A model generated the notes under the pieces. It was not told the DNA's origin. It did not search any database and saw only the letters and a list, made by a program, of their open reading frames with translations. Below are positions 19,601 to 28,300 of a stretch of DNA of 64,000 bases, piece by piece. The stretch lies in NCBI GenBank assembly GCA_001599355.1, contig BCGQ01000009.1, positions 372,001 to 436,000 on the forward strand. The letters are read 5' to 3'. The translations under genes were made by a program, and so were the position numbers. Every line of letters begins with the position of its first letter. The first letter of the stretch is position 1. Origin of the DNA: Nakazawaea peltata. Its lineage: Eukaryota; Ascomycota; Pichiomycetes; Alaninales; Pachysolenaceae.

Positions 19601-22600
19601 CAGTAGGTAAGGTGGCCTTACGTTCAAGAATCTCCTGCTTCCATTTAGGTACGATCACATGGTCACGGACCAGAGCATGAGCTGCTAATTGTTCCACAGT
19701 TGGAGCTGTTGCCAGGGTGGAGAGCTCTTTATAATCTTCGGATGAGAGTACGGCCAACCCGAGATCGGTGGCTCTAGTCATCAAAGTGTCTTTATCGAAA
19801 CTGAGCAGTTTCTGCTTCTCCAGTTCTGTCTGAGCCAACTTCAGCTTCAAATCATCGTATTCACCAGTCGAAAGAAGAATCATTCCTTCTTTGTTAGCCT
19901 TCGACACTAATGGCTCATCACGAGATTCGTATAATTGAGTGACCTCGGAGTTTGGAAGGACAGTATGACCAGACAATTGAGCATGTTGGGTCAAGAAATC
20001 GATAGTTGGCTTCTTAGCAAGGTCAGCTAACTCGGTGACCTTTGAGTATTCTTCTTCTGGGATCACAATGACGCCTTCTTTCAGAGCACGATCATGAATT
20101 GATTCTTCATTGGAAGTCACAAGATCATTGAGATCATCTGATGATATGATAGCATGATTATGAGAGTTGGCAAGTTCCTTGATTGTTTCTAACGATGGAG
20201 ATTTCAATTGGTGGTGCTCATCTTTATTGAGAACAACTACACCTTTAGCTTTTGCAATTGAGTCCAATTGTTCGTCTGATGGGTTAACGAGGATTTGTTT
20301 AAGGTTCTCATATTCGGATTTCTTGACAATCTCACAATCCAATTGAGCAGCACGACTCTGTAAGAACTCCATGTCAGGTTTATTCCATTTCTCGGCTTCT
20401 ACCATTACATAACCTTCGTTTTCCGCTTGAGTTTGCAATGGAGTACGTAATTTCTCAAGCTCAGTCTCGTTAACTACTGCGAGACCGAGAGCCAGAGCTT
20501 TCTCATGAAGATACTCCTCCGATTCAAGATCCTGAGGCAGGGGATCAGTAGAAATCTGTTTCTCAATAGCATGAAGCTCTGAAAGACGTTTAGATTTGAC
20601 AACTGATAAGTTATGTTTGGAAGCTAAGCTACGGAGACCGTCTTCTGATTGAGCAGATTGGATAAGTTGAGCTTGGTCGGTTGTGATGACCGTTAAACCA
20701 AGGGTAGAGGCTCTAGTTTTCAAGGATTCTTCAGTTGGATGATCCAATTCTTCTTTGGCCAGAGTTAACTCGTCATATAATTGAGTATCTACAGTAGTCA
20801 AGCCCTTATTTGAGGCAAGTTGGGTGAGCTTTTCAATTGGAGGATCGGTCAATTCCACATACTCCTCAGAATCTAAGACGATTTTATCATTTTGCACAAC
20901 TTTATGACCATGAGAAGTAGCTTTTTCAGTCAAGAATTCAATTGAAGGTGAGGTGAAATGAGACTCCAATTGGTTGTATTTCTCCGCAGGAATAGCCACA
21001 TGAGACTCCTTCAGAGCACGTTCAGAGAGAGGCTCCTCTGCCCGTGCTGTAAGCTCGTTCAACTCCTGCTTGGCCATCACTTTATAACCCAATTGGTCCA
21101 GTTTCGAAGCCAAATAATCTACCGATGGAGAACTCAATTTCGTATGTTCTTCTTTATCAAGTACCACCAATCCAGCAGTAGTCGCATATTTATATATCTG
21201 ATCAGAACTTGGATTAGTAGCCTTCTCATTGAGCTCGGAATACTCAGAAATTGGGACTACAGTATACAGATGAGATTCAGCAGCAGATTTAAGCTGATCA
21301 ATAGTAGGTTTCAACAGTTTCTGGCTCATTATCTCATGCTCATCCTTGGGTATTACGGTAAGATTACTCTTAGCTGCTAAATTCGTCAATTGCTCAACTG
21401 AAGGGTTCACCATCAGCTCATATTCTGTCTCTTCAATCGATACACAATGATAATCCTCGAAGAGCTTGGTCTTCAAGAAATCAAACGAAGGAGATTCAAT
21501 GCTACGAACAAGTTTCTTATGCTCCTCAATAGGTAAGACCACTCTTTGAGTCTTAGAAATTCTCTCTATCAATTCTTGCTCAGTAGGTTCATAGTTAGCT
21601 TTATCGAGAAGAGATTGATACTCGGTTTGGTCGAGCAGGACCATTCCCAGCTTCGAGCATTGAGATTGTATGACCTCAATATCGTCCGAATCGTACAGAC
21701 GAAGCCTGGTGTACTCGGCAGAATCCACAAGCACAAGGTTATTTTTGGTCGTGTACTTCTTAACAATTTCTTCAGGGTCAGCCTCTAATTCTTGGGAGAG
21801 AAGGGGTGGATTGGCAGGGGAGTTGAGATGATCTTGATCGTCTTCGTCTTCATCGTAGGTTGTGGTCAGGATGAACAGACGCAGAGGTGAGTTTGAAGAA
21901 GTGAAATCGTCCCAATCATCGTCCCCTTTCTCACTGCCCTCATAGAAAGAGTACAGTTTGGAGGCACGCTTGGAGGTGGTGAGCGGTTTACGAATTTTTG
22001 AAGGTGATCCTGAGTTGACCAGGCTGAGGTTGACATTCAGATTCAGATTCAGGTTCAGACCCAGACTAAGTACTCCCCTTGGTTGAACACTCAACTGACT
22101 CTCAAGAACCTCTTTCTCCCCCCTCAATTTCACCACCATAGCCCTCAACATATTAATCGTCTTAGTAGAATTCTCCAAATTGGAATTCAATGTCTCTTTC
22201 TCTAATTCAAGATTACGAGATGGTCCATTTTTGATCGGAGATTCAGGCTCATCGACTGGCTCGAATACTGAGAACTCATGTCTCAACTCAGGTGTATCAT
22301 TTAATTGTGGAACAGACACGACCTTCTTAGAAACACTCTTCAATTTTTCCATCTGATCCCTCAAGTCAGAAACGTCTTTATGTAATTTATCATTTTCATC
22401 ATTCAATTCCTCGTTAACGGTTTTGTAGTGTTTGGTCTCCTGAGTCCATTGTTGCTTGACAGACAGTAACTCCTGTGTCAATTTGACGTTCAGTAGCCTT
22501 TGCAGCTCAACCTCATTCTTTAACAAATCACTATTTGACTCATGTTCATTCTTGGTTTGTGATAATTTTAAATGGTCGGCACGTAATTTATCGTAAGATT

Positions 22601-23069
22601 TCTTCTGTTCTTGGAGCGAGGTTTCTAATTCCCAGTTCTTGTCTTTCAACAGTTCTTCTTGTTCCATGAACTTCTTATTGATCACCGAGACGTTGGCCAA
22701 TTGTTTAGTTACACGTTCCAAATCATCTCTCGTGTCTTTCAACTCCTCTTTACAAAGGTTATTCTCTGCTGTAAGACGACGGCATTCAAGTAAGAGATTT
22801 TCACTGAGTCCGACGACGAAATTGACGTCATTTCCTTTGGAATCCTCAGATGAGGACTGTGCAAACATCGAACTTCTCTTCTGTTCCTTCTTTTTACCGA
22901 ATAATTTCGACCCATTAGACTCGCTTTCTAATGACGCCATACTATTTCTCTTTCTTTGTGATTTTGACAGCTGATTTTGGGTGAGTTTAGATTGAAGATC
23001 TGCCAATTGATCTTTTAAGTCAAAGGCGGACCTACGCTTGGATGAGGATTCCGAACCTTGAGATGCCAT
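16635..23069 (-). CDS. NUM1: Num1-like cortical anchor, PH domain
   Basis: A 2144-residue cortical protein. Num1 binds the plasma membrane, anchors dynein for nuclear migration and tethers mitochondria. Residues 1-75 are basic and Ser-rich; 75-260 form a long coiled coil. Residues about 420-1800 hold several dozen degenerate repeats whose core reads roughly L-x2-A-x3-G-L-x-V-V/L-x4-E-Y-x2-L, about 35-45 residues apart. The end carries the Mcp5/Num1-type PH domain at about 1930-2049 (IGEYLYKYFRR, RYFWIHPYSLTLYWSS, and VWYNSLRYLIE), which binds PI(4,5)P2. S. cerevisiae Num1 has 2748 residues with 64-residue repeats; the repeats here are far more diverged. Largest gene of the window and uninterrupted. 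Confidence 0.93.
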   Translation of the reverse strand: MASQGSESSSKRRSAFDLKDQLADLQSKLTQNQLSKSQRKRNSMASLESESNGSKLFGKKKEQKRSSMFAQSSSEDSKGNDVNFVVGLSENLLLECRRLTAENNLCKEELKDTRDDLERVTKQLANVSVINKKFMEQEELLKDKNWELETSLQEQKKSYDKLRADHLKLSQTKNEHESNSDLLKNEVELQRLLNVKLTQELLSVKQQWTQETKHYKTVNEELNDENDKLHKDVSDLRDQMEKLKSVSKKVVSVPQLNDTPELRHEFSVFEPVDEPESPIKNGPSRNLELEKETLNSNLENSTKTINMLRAMVVKLRGEKEVLESQLSVQPRGVLSLGLNLNLNLNVNLSLVNSGSPSKIRKPLTTSKRASKLYSFYEGSEKGDDDWDDFTSSNSPLRLFILTTTYDEDEDDQDHLNSPANPPLLSQELEADPEEIVKKYTTKNNLVLVDSAEYTRLRLYDSDDIEVIQSQCSKLGMVLLDQTEYQSLLDKANYEPTEQELIERISKTQRVVLPIEEHKKLVRSIESPSFDFLKTKLFEDYHCVSIEETEYELMVNPSVEQLTNLAAKSNLTVIPKDEHEIMSQKLLKPTIDQLKSAAESHLYTVVPISEYSELNEKATNPSSDQIYKYATTAGLVVLDKEEHTKLSSPSVDYLASKLDQLGYKVMAKQELNELTARAEEPLSERALKESHVAIPAEKYNQLESHFTSPSIEFLTEKATSHGHKVVQNDKIVLDSEEYVELTDPPIEKLTQLASNKGLTTVDTQLYDELTLAKEELDHPTEESLKTRASTLGLTVITTDQAQLIQSAQSEDGLRSLASKHNLSVVKSKRLSELHAIEKQISTDPLPQDLESEEYLHEKALALGLAVVNETELEKLRTPLQTQAENEGYVMVEAEKWNKPDMEFLQSRAAQLDCEIVKKSEYENLKQILVNPSDEQLDSIAKAKGVVVLNKDEHHQLKSPSLETIKELANSHNHAIISSDDLNDLVTSNEESIHDRALKEGVIVIPEEEYSKVTELADLAKKPTIDFLTQHAQLSGHTVLPNSEVTQLYESRDEPLVSKANKEGMILLSTGEYDDLKLKLAQTELEKQKLLSFDKDTLMTRATDLGLAVLSSEDYKELSTLATAPTVEQLAAHALVRDHVIVPKWKQEILERKATLPTAEEVAAFSKRMGMELVPTDELKRLTAESTNPSRDTLTKAATALGLTLIPAKEYEFLKSKFNERSISSATTTPSLSPMTLQFPDFGSSPSSPRVDSLTGKSKVLTSKEHFEEMIRRENQKKEIKLSAAKALGFVTLSTEEYKRLIAKTQVAEPTISDIYNGAKTFGLTVLPNNDYKSLLKKQSYAENADDLSSLAKLLGFSIVPLNVGRSITSKSTDTLSSSTDDDFEDAVSHMSSKQSLVSSEEYEDALSKIQSTEPMTVEELSSRAAELGHKLVPLDEDQGENTSVDEYDTDHEGTEVPDTTIRSIQTVSKAQYDSLMAELEAKDLRIAEIESNAVFSAEDLSKIAPKFGCVSMTKAEYEELKKERSTEELTEVLGARGFSVVKTDEYEKLLHAHKNPSLELVTGLAAGLGLVALSLTELADYKANDARSMTPEQLVQVLESKGYVVLTQEEFDQLKGELTDQELSRLAKERDLVLVTTAEYMNLTSIPTKEVSDSDLETLLSDRGLISLTKEQYDDLQSLLQREPEVSNIEELQGLAGSLGCVVMTSADHQRMQVARQVEGQKVTEISVEALERRANELGLSIVSTRELDMLKNKEISANELAIKAAKLDLVLISQQAYEDLKSTSVGSDDMVEAAKRLGFLCVPEISYVPTTVAPVPDVDNVVVLPKTYYNKLSRSHTLSVERLTRDELMEHCRRKGIALAEDGNGLAGPASFVRSTGRNSPKLPSGFPSSSALATPVQNRPLSPPGAHIKSSPSLFSIATNVSLTDHKMIPALTQTIIGEYLYKYFRRLGPFSSISENRHERYFWIHPYSLTLYWSSTNPVIGDPSSNKIRAAAILKVETVEDNNPLPPGLYHKSIIVHSADRQIKITCPTRQRHNVWYNSLRYLIERNTDGMNFTGMPSLESTHHLSSLPAPKLRTTYEDLEEEDDEDIDTYRYVKPRASIINPQRVSSNPTRKPSRLFSSHALLRSSTSGSISKQLLSPSEI

Positions 23070-23604
23070 GTTCGTCTCTCAGGTAAATATCAACTACTCC
23101 GTCGACTTGTATTTATCGGCGGCTACTTCTGTTCTAAAATAACCTTGAAAAGTAAACAAGGAAGGGCAGATCTGCGCGAGAAAAATAGGGAGGGCTGGGG
23201 CACGACAGGTGATTGAGACTGAGACATCTAGGCGAAAGAGGGAGTTTGGGAGTGAGGCGAGATTTGGATGGCTTGGATGGGATAAGAATGACTGTTCTGG
23301 GCTGGAATAATGGGCTGGGATGAGTTACTCGAATGGGAATTTATGTTGGGATCGAGATTACTTAGGGGTATCTAAAAGGGCATATCTTGAAAAAAAAAAG
23401 GGCATGGCCTTATTTGATCTGCAATGAGCATTTTACAATTATTTAGTTCTAGACTGTTTGAATATTTTTAGCATTTTAGTAATTTATGGATTTAGATTGG
23501 ATTTGTACAGTATACACGACTTTTAACCTCTCCACTGGACATACACTTGCCTTTAAAATTTCATCATCACCATTCCGTATCTCTGTTCTCCTCTATTTCC
23601 CTCC
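23070..23604. other. NUM1 promoter and 3' side of RPN13
   Basis: 535 bases. GGGCTGGRAT occurs twice near 23298-23321, an A-run lies near 23390, and one copy of ACACGACTTTTA lies at 23514-23525. No gene or RNA was recognised. Confidence 0.5.
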
Positions 23605-24000
23605 CTACTCATCATCCTGCTCTTTAAATAACTCCTCAATCTTCTTAGTCAATTCAATATCCTTCAGCGATAACTTCGATGGATCATCATCATCATCATT
23701 TGGGTCTTGTAACCAAAACAAACTCTTAGCACCCGAACTCAAAAACTTCAATTGGAATACTCTTCCAGTCTTACAAGTAGTGACGTGTTTCCAAGTCACA
23801 TCCCCCGGTATTACCAACAATTCTTCATTCTCAACATTACCTCTGCCGGTCTTCTCGCGTGGCGACCAAATGAAATCGAAAAACGACTCGGCCTCCTCAC
23901 TTTGTCTAATTTTGATCTCTCCCTTGAGAACCTGAGGTGTACAGACCTTGGTCTCTTCGTTTACATCAACTTTACCAGCGTTGAACTTGATGATCGACAT
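23605..24000 (-). CDS. RPN13: Proteasome ubiquitin receptor Rpn13 (Pru domain)
   Basis: 131 residues, almost all Pru domain, the pleckstrin-like fold that binds ubiquitin and Rpn2 on the 19S regulatory particle. Seen: IIKFNAGKVDV, KGEIKIRQSEEAESFFDFIWSPR, LLVIPGDVTWKHVTTCKTGRVFQLKF and SLFWLQDPNDDDDD. S. cerevisiae Rpn13 has 156 residues and likewise lacks the deubiquitinase-binding DEUBAD domain of animal Rpn13. It shares a 187-bp divergent promoter with the CinA-like gene. A GTGGCGAG sequence, a weak match to the Rpn4 element GGTGGCAAA, lies 15-23 bp upstream. Confidence 0.93.
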   Translation of the reverse strand: MSIIKFNAGKVDVNEETKVCTPQVLKGEIKIRQSEEAESFFDFIWSPREKTGRGNVENEELLVIPGDVTWKHVTTCKTGRVFQLKFLSSGAKSLFWLQDPNDDDDDPSKLSLKDIELTKKIEELFKEQDDE

Positions 24001-24187
24001 CCTTTACCTTGTGACTCGCCACCAGTTTCAATCTCAACAACAATTAACTGCGCAACGCTTAAGAGTGAGGGAGGTGGAATTTTTTTGGTGTTACGATGTA
24101 AAAGTGCCCGGTCTTAGCGCGGGCTTGATGTCAAATCGAACCACTCAATTAGAGAAGGAGGAGGAAGAACAGTAGAGACATATCACA

Positions 24188-24793
24188 ATGGCAGAAGAGT
24201 TCCCACCTTCAGATATCAAGGATCTCGTACAGAAGGTCGCTTCGTTATTAATTGAACGTGAACAAACAATTTCAGTATCAGAAGCAGCATGTGGTGGTTT
24301 ACTCTCACTGTATCTCGTGTCTATCCCTGGGCTGTCTAGATTCTTCCAAGGAGGTACACTTGTATATAGTTTGAAATCAAGATTAAAATTGAGTGGATGG
24401 AGTGAGGAAGATATTGCTAGTTATACGGGTCCGAGTGAGAAAGTGGCGTTACGTTTGGCCCGTAATTTACGTATAGAGCTTGGATCCACCTACGTGTTGA
24501 GTGAGACCGGATTTGCAGGTCCTTCTACGGTGATTAGGGATTATCCACAATCATCAGCTGCTATTAAAAATACCGAGGTTGGTACGGTTTATTTGGGTAT
24601 TTCCGGTCCTGCGGGGAATAAGTCGTGTAAAAAGATCACTCATATTGATGACAGATCCGAAAATATGAAGTTGTTTGCAAAGTATGGATTGGAATATCTT
24701 TTAGAGGAGTTAGAGGGAGTGAAGAGGGGAGGAGAGGAAATAGAGGGTGGGTCTGAACCTGAAGTTCGTGTATCTAAGAAGCTTAAGACGTAG
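24188..24793 (+). CDS. CinA C-terminal domain protein (possible NMN amidohydrolase)
   Basis: 201 residues made of a single CinA C-terminal domain: ISVSEAACGGLLSLYLVSIPGLSRFFQGGTLVYS at about 28-61, LSETGFAGP at about 103-111, and GTVYLGISGP near 135. In bacteria this domain (PncC) hydrolyses nicotinamide mononucleotide to NaMN in NAD recycling. The family SxxT/SCTGG start reads SEAACGG here. The N-terminal MoCF-like domain of bacterial CinA is absent, as in other fungal members. The tail (about 178-201) is a charged, Gly/Glu-rich extension ending in Lys residues. The activity is inferred from the family only. Divergent from RPN13. Confidence 0.85.
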   Translation: MAEEFPPSDIKDLVQKVASLLIEREQTISVSEAACGGLLSLYLVSIPGLSRFFQGGTLVYSLKSRLKLSGWSEEDIASYTGPSEKVALRLARNLRIELGSTYVLSETGFAGPSTVIRDYPQSSAAIKNTEVGTVYLGISGPAGNKSCKKITHIDDRSENMKLFAKYGLEYLLEELEGVKRGGEEIEGGSEPEVRVSKKLKT

Positions 24794-25352
24794 GTGTTGA
24801 CTGGCGATGATCTGCCTGGGCTTGACAATTCGAGTCTGAAAGTGGACGCCCTGTACTAAATCCCGAATTGAATCCCATACAAATCTCCAAACTAAACCCC
24901 ATACAAATCCCCTACTAAACCCCTACTAAACCCCATACTAAATTCTCATGCCCCTAAAAATTGCCCTAAATATTACCTTAAATATCACCCTAAATAAACT
25001 TATAATGTCCCTTAAGTAATACTTCCAATAGCCCATAACTTAGTAAGTATGCGGAACTGATCTTATACTCTCGTCTATCGTCTTCCACCATCGCATACCA
25101 CCGCTCAATCAGCCTCCTCTCAAATCTCTACCCTTACTAAAGCCCCTCACTGCTGCCTATCCCTGTCTGCCCCTGCCCCATTTAAAAAGTTTCCCTATTA
25201 CCCCTTTAGGAAATGTAATTGGCTAAAAAATTTCACCCACTCAGATTTCAGGGCGACGCCTTGCATTAGAGGTTGATCTGCCAAAAATATATATTTGATC
25301 AAAATCCAAACTACGCAATTGAATCAATTCGAACTACAATCCAATTTGTATA
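24794..25352. other. CinA-like to DCK1 intergene with C-run repeats
   Basis: 559 bases. From about 24880 to 24990 the strand carries short C-runs spaced by CTAAA-type linkers. A DCK1 promoter must lie in the second half. No gene or RNA was recognised. Confidence 0.5.
24882..24935 (+). repeat. Short degenerate tandem repeat, units CCCCATACAAATC and CCCCTACTAAA
   Basis: Two related short units alternate over about 55 bp, giving C-runs 7-10 bases apart. Imperfect copies, so an old or drifting array. Confidence 0.7.
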
Positions 25353-28300
25353 ATGGGCTGGACTGCTTTGTCTTCGATCAAGCATGTAAAGGTGATCAAA
25401 CCTTTCTTGCCTATGGACAAGCCTAACCTTGTCAAATATTCGGACAATTTCTGTAACGTGTACCCTGGAGACGATGTTTATGTGTTTGAAGAGAATGATA
25501 GTCAATGGGGGAGAGGATATGTTGTTTCTCAGCTGAATCCGTCGGATTTTTCCTCGGCTGTTATCAACATGAATAAGCTTCCAGATGAGAGAGTTACCGT
25601 TCTGATCGTTCCTCTTTCTCATGTTCGTTTATTACGGAACCTCGAGGTCGTGAAGGATGTTGCCGAGAAGAGCATTGCTCAGATGGCTGTCCAAAGAGGA
25701 ACTGTTCCTAGTATGTTAGATACTGAAATCTCCACAGATGCCGCATTGAATGGGTACGATTCTCTCTTGAATCCCGGTCAAGTCAGAAAACCAGAATTAC
25801 CAACTAATGAGTTGGAAGATGATTTGGTTCTGGAATTGAAATCGGCCAGTTCGTTCTTGACTTCTCATATTTATGCCATGTACTCCATCGGAGAATTCCA
25901 ATTGTTCAACAAATTACTCGCCCTCTACGATGAACTTGAAAATTTAAGACTCACCTTGTCAAAGAGTTTATACACTAAGCAAGAGGGAGTTCAAATGAGG
26001 AAACTTGCCTCGTCATTGTTGGCCAGAATTCCTAAATATCTCTCAGCTACCGAGAAATTGACCAAATTCGACGAACTGGAGAAGAATAAGTTGGCTCACG
26101 TCGATATCTCAGGTTACCATGCCGTCATGGCAAGAGACCCAGAAACTGGGGAACTTTTGAGATACTCCGAGGCCAAAAGTCACGTGACCCCGGATAAAAT
26201 CGCCATGAACCAGATGCTTTATGCACTTTCGGCGTCTTATCCGTTGAACGAGTTGAAGCTGAGCTTAGAGCCTAAATCTCAAGGTGTTTTAGACCGGTTG
26301 CCCCCATCAAATATTATGGTGAATTTTGAGGCTGTTTCCGGTTCCACCAAAAACACCCCCAAAGGTTACAAAGGCATGGTGGCATATCTCTACTTACGTA
26401 ATAAGAAGAAGAGATTGACCGAGCTGTTCGCTATCCAGGTCGGCTCCAATGAGGAGCTCATGCTCGAGAGGGTCTCAGCTGCTTTATTCAAAAACATTTC
26501 GGCCACAGAAATCGATAATAACGGTAAAGTTTACCTTGTGGCAGTTTTAGCCGAGGAAGTTGATATTTCTCATTTACATAAAGACTTAAAAATAATTCGT
26601 AAAGGTATAGCAGCCGGTGTTACCGACATCTCCAGAGTCTTCTCTAGACATCTGGGAGCTTTAGCTGCTGGAGAATCCCATCAATTCACCATGAAGATGT
26701 ACGGTTCTTTTATCACCCCCAATGATAACATTGCTGGCCTGACAAAAAATAATGGTTGGGGAGAAGTTGTAGAAAGAATCATTTCGGGCTCAAGTGTCGG
26801 TGTGGCTATCAATCCTAGAGCTGAAAGTTTGCTCGTATCGGTAAAAGAGATCAAAAACCGGTCAATTGCCGACGAAAATATGGAAACTGCCACCAATACT
26901 CCTCTTGTACCTGTGAGGACCACTACTTATGACCCATTAAGCTCCAGTAATGAGAAGATCTATGTACATTTGGGGCTGATCAAGTTGCTGGACAACGATG
27001 CCGTTGCAACGAAGAATTCGTATCTCTCATTGCACATTGAACTCTCGGATTCTCGTCTTTCTATAGTAAAAGGTTCAAATCAGACCAAAAAACCTGTCTG
27101 GGACTGTGTTTCTGTGGTTCCAGATGAAGTAATCGGGGAAGTGCTTTCTATTGCTGGGTTTGACCAACTCAGCTCATCCACTTCCGCCTCTGCTACCTTT
27201 ACTGTCTACTCAAATGGTGTAATTCGTGCCCAAGGTCAATTCCCTATCTGTAAAGATGGTATTATTACCAGTACTGAAGGAATTGACTCTGAGATTGTTC
27301 TTACTTCACCATCTGGTGGTCGTTTCGGTGTCTTGGCTCTCTCCGCAGACTATATAGGTACTCAGTTCAATGTCGATCCTGCTATCGTGGCAGTTTTGAA
27401 TTGGAACTCCAAATCTCCCGATAATACTGTGCTGTTCATGAAGCAACTCCAGAAGAAATCTCTGCTGCAGTTGCTCAAATTCTTCCCTCAATTGATGACC
27501 AGCTTATTGGATATTTTTGAGTCGAATTCCCAATTGTCGGGACCGGCTTTCGACTCTCTTATCCACATGCTTGATGTCGTTATTGGTCGCAATGACCAGT
27601 ATATATATATATTTGACGATTTCTGTAGTGCTAATCAGGGCCGTTTCCGAGTGGGTTCTTTGCTTTTACTGAGAGCTGCTGCGCTTCTTCTGAACCTGCC
27701 TACGGAATGGACTCAGGCTGGTCGTCAATTCTGTAGAGTTTCTCCATTTATATACAAATTAGCAGTGATTTGCACCGACAAGAGCCATGTTCTGGACTTG
27801 AGCAAAGCAATTTCCACTCTTAATTGTTCAATTTTGGACTTTGTTGGTCATTCCGACTCGAAATTCGTCTCCGAACAAGTCATTATGATCGATAACTTGG
27901 TCTACTACTTCGAATGTGTCTCTGGAGTAGTTCCGGCAAGCGAGATTTGGTCCTTTGCTAACTCTTTATTACATAATTTGGGAACTCGTGGTTTGGGTCT
28001 GAAAGAAGAAGCCGATTTCTTATTAAATAAAGGCTCTAAACCAGACCAGAACCTCGATTCCCTGCTGAAGGCCAAATCCGACGCCGGAAATGCAATGCTT
28101 GCCAAACGTAAGAAAGACGAGCATCGCTTCATCGTTGCAAAATTGACTTTAAACCGTAAAATATTACATTCCTTCTTAATGACCACCGACCAAAGAGATG
28201 ATATACTTTTCAGCAGTATAGAATGGGCCTTGGAGGTGTTATTAAGCTCTTACGACATCGATGCCTCGAGATTAGCTTGTGGTAATATCGCTAGATGTTT

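Noticed and set aside
19132-19680. 182-codon plus-strand frame
   Set aside because: Antisense to NUM1; composition follows its repeats.
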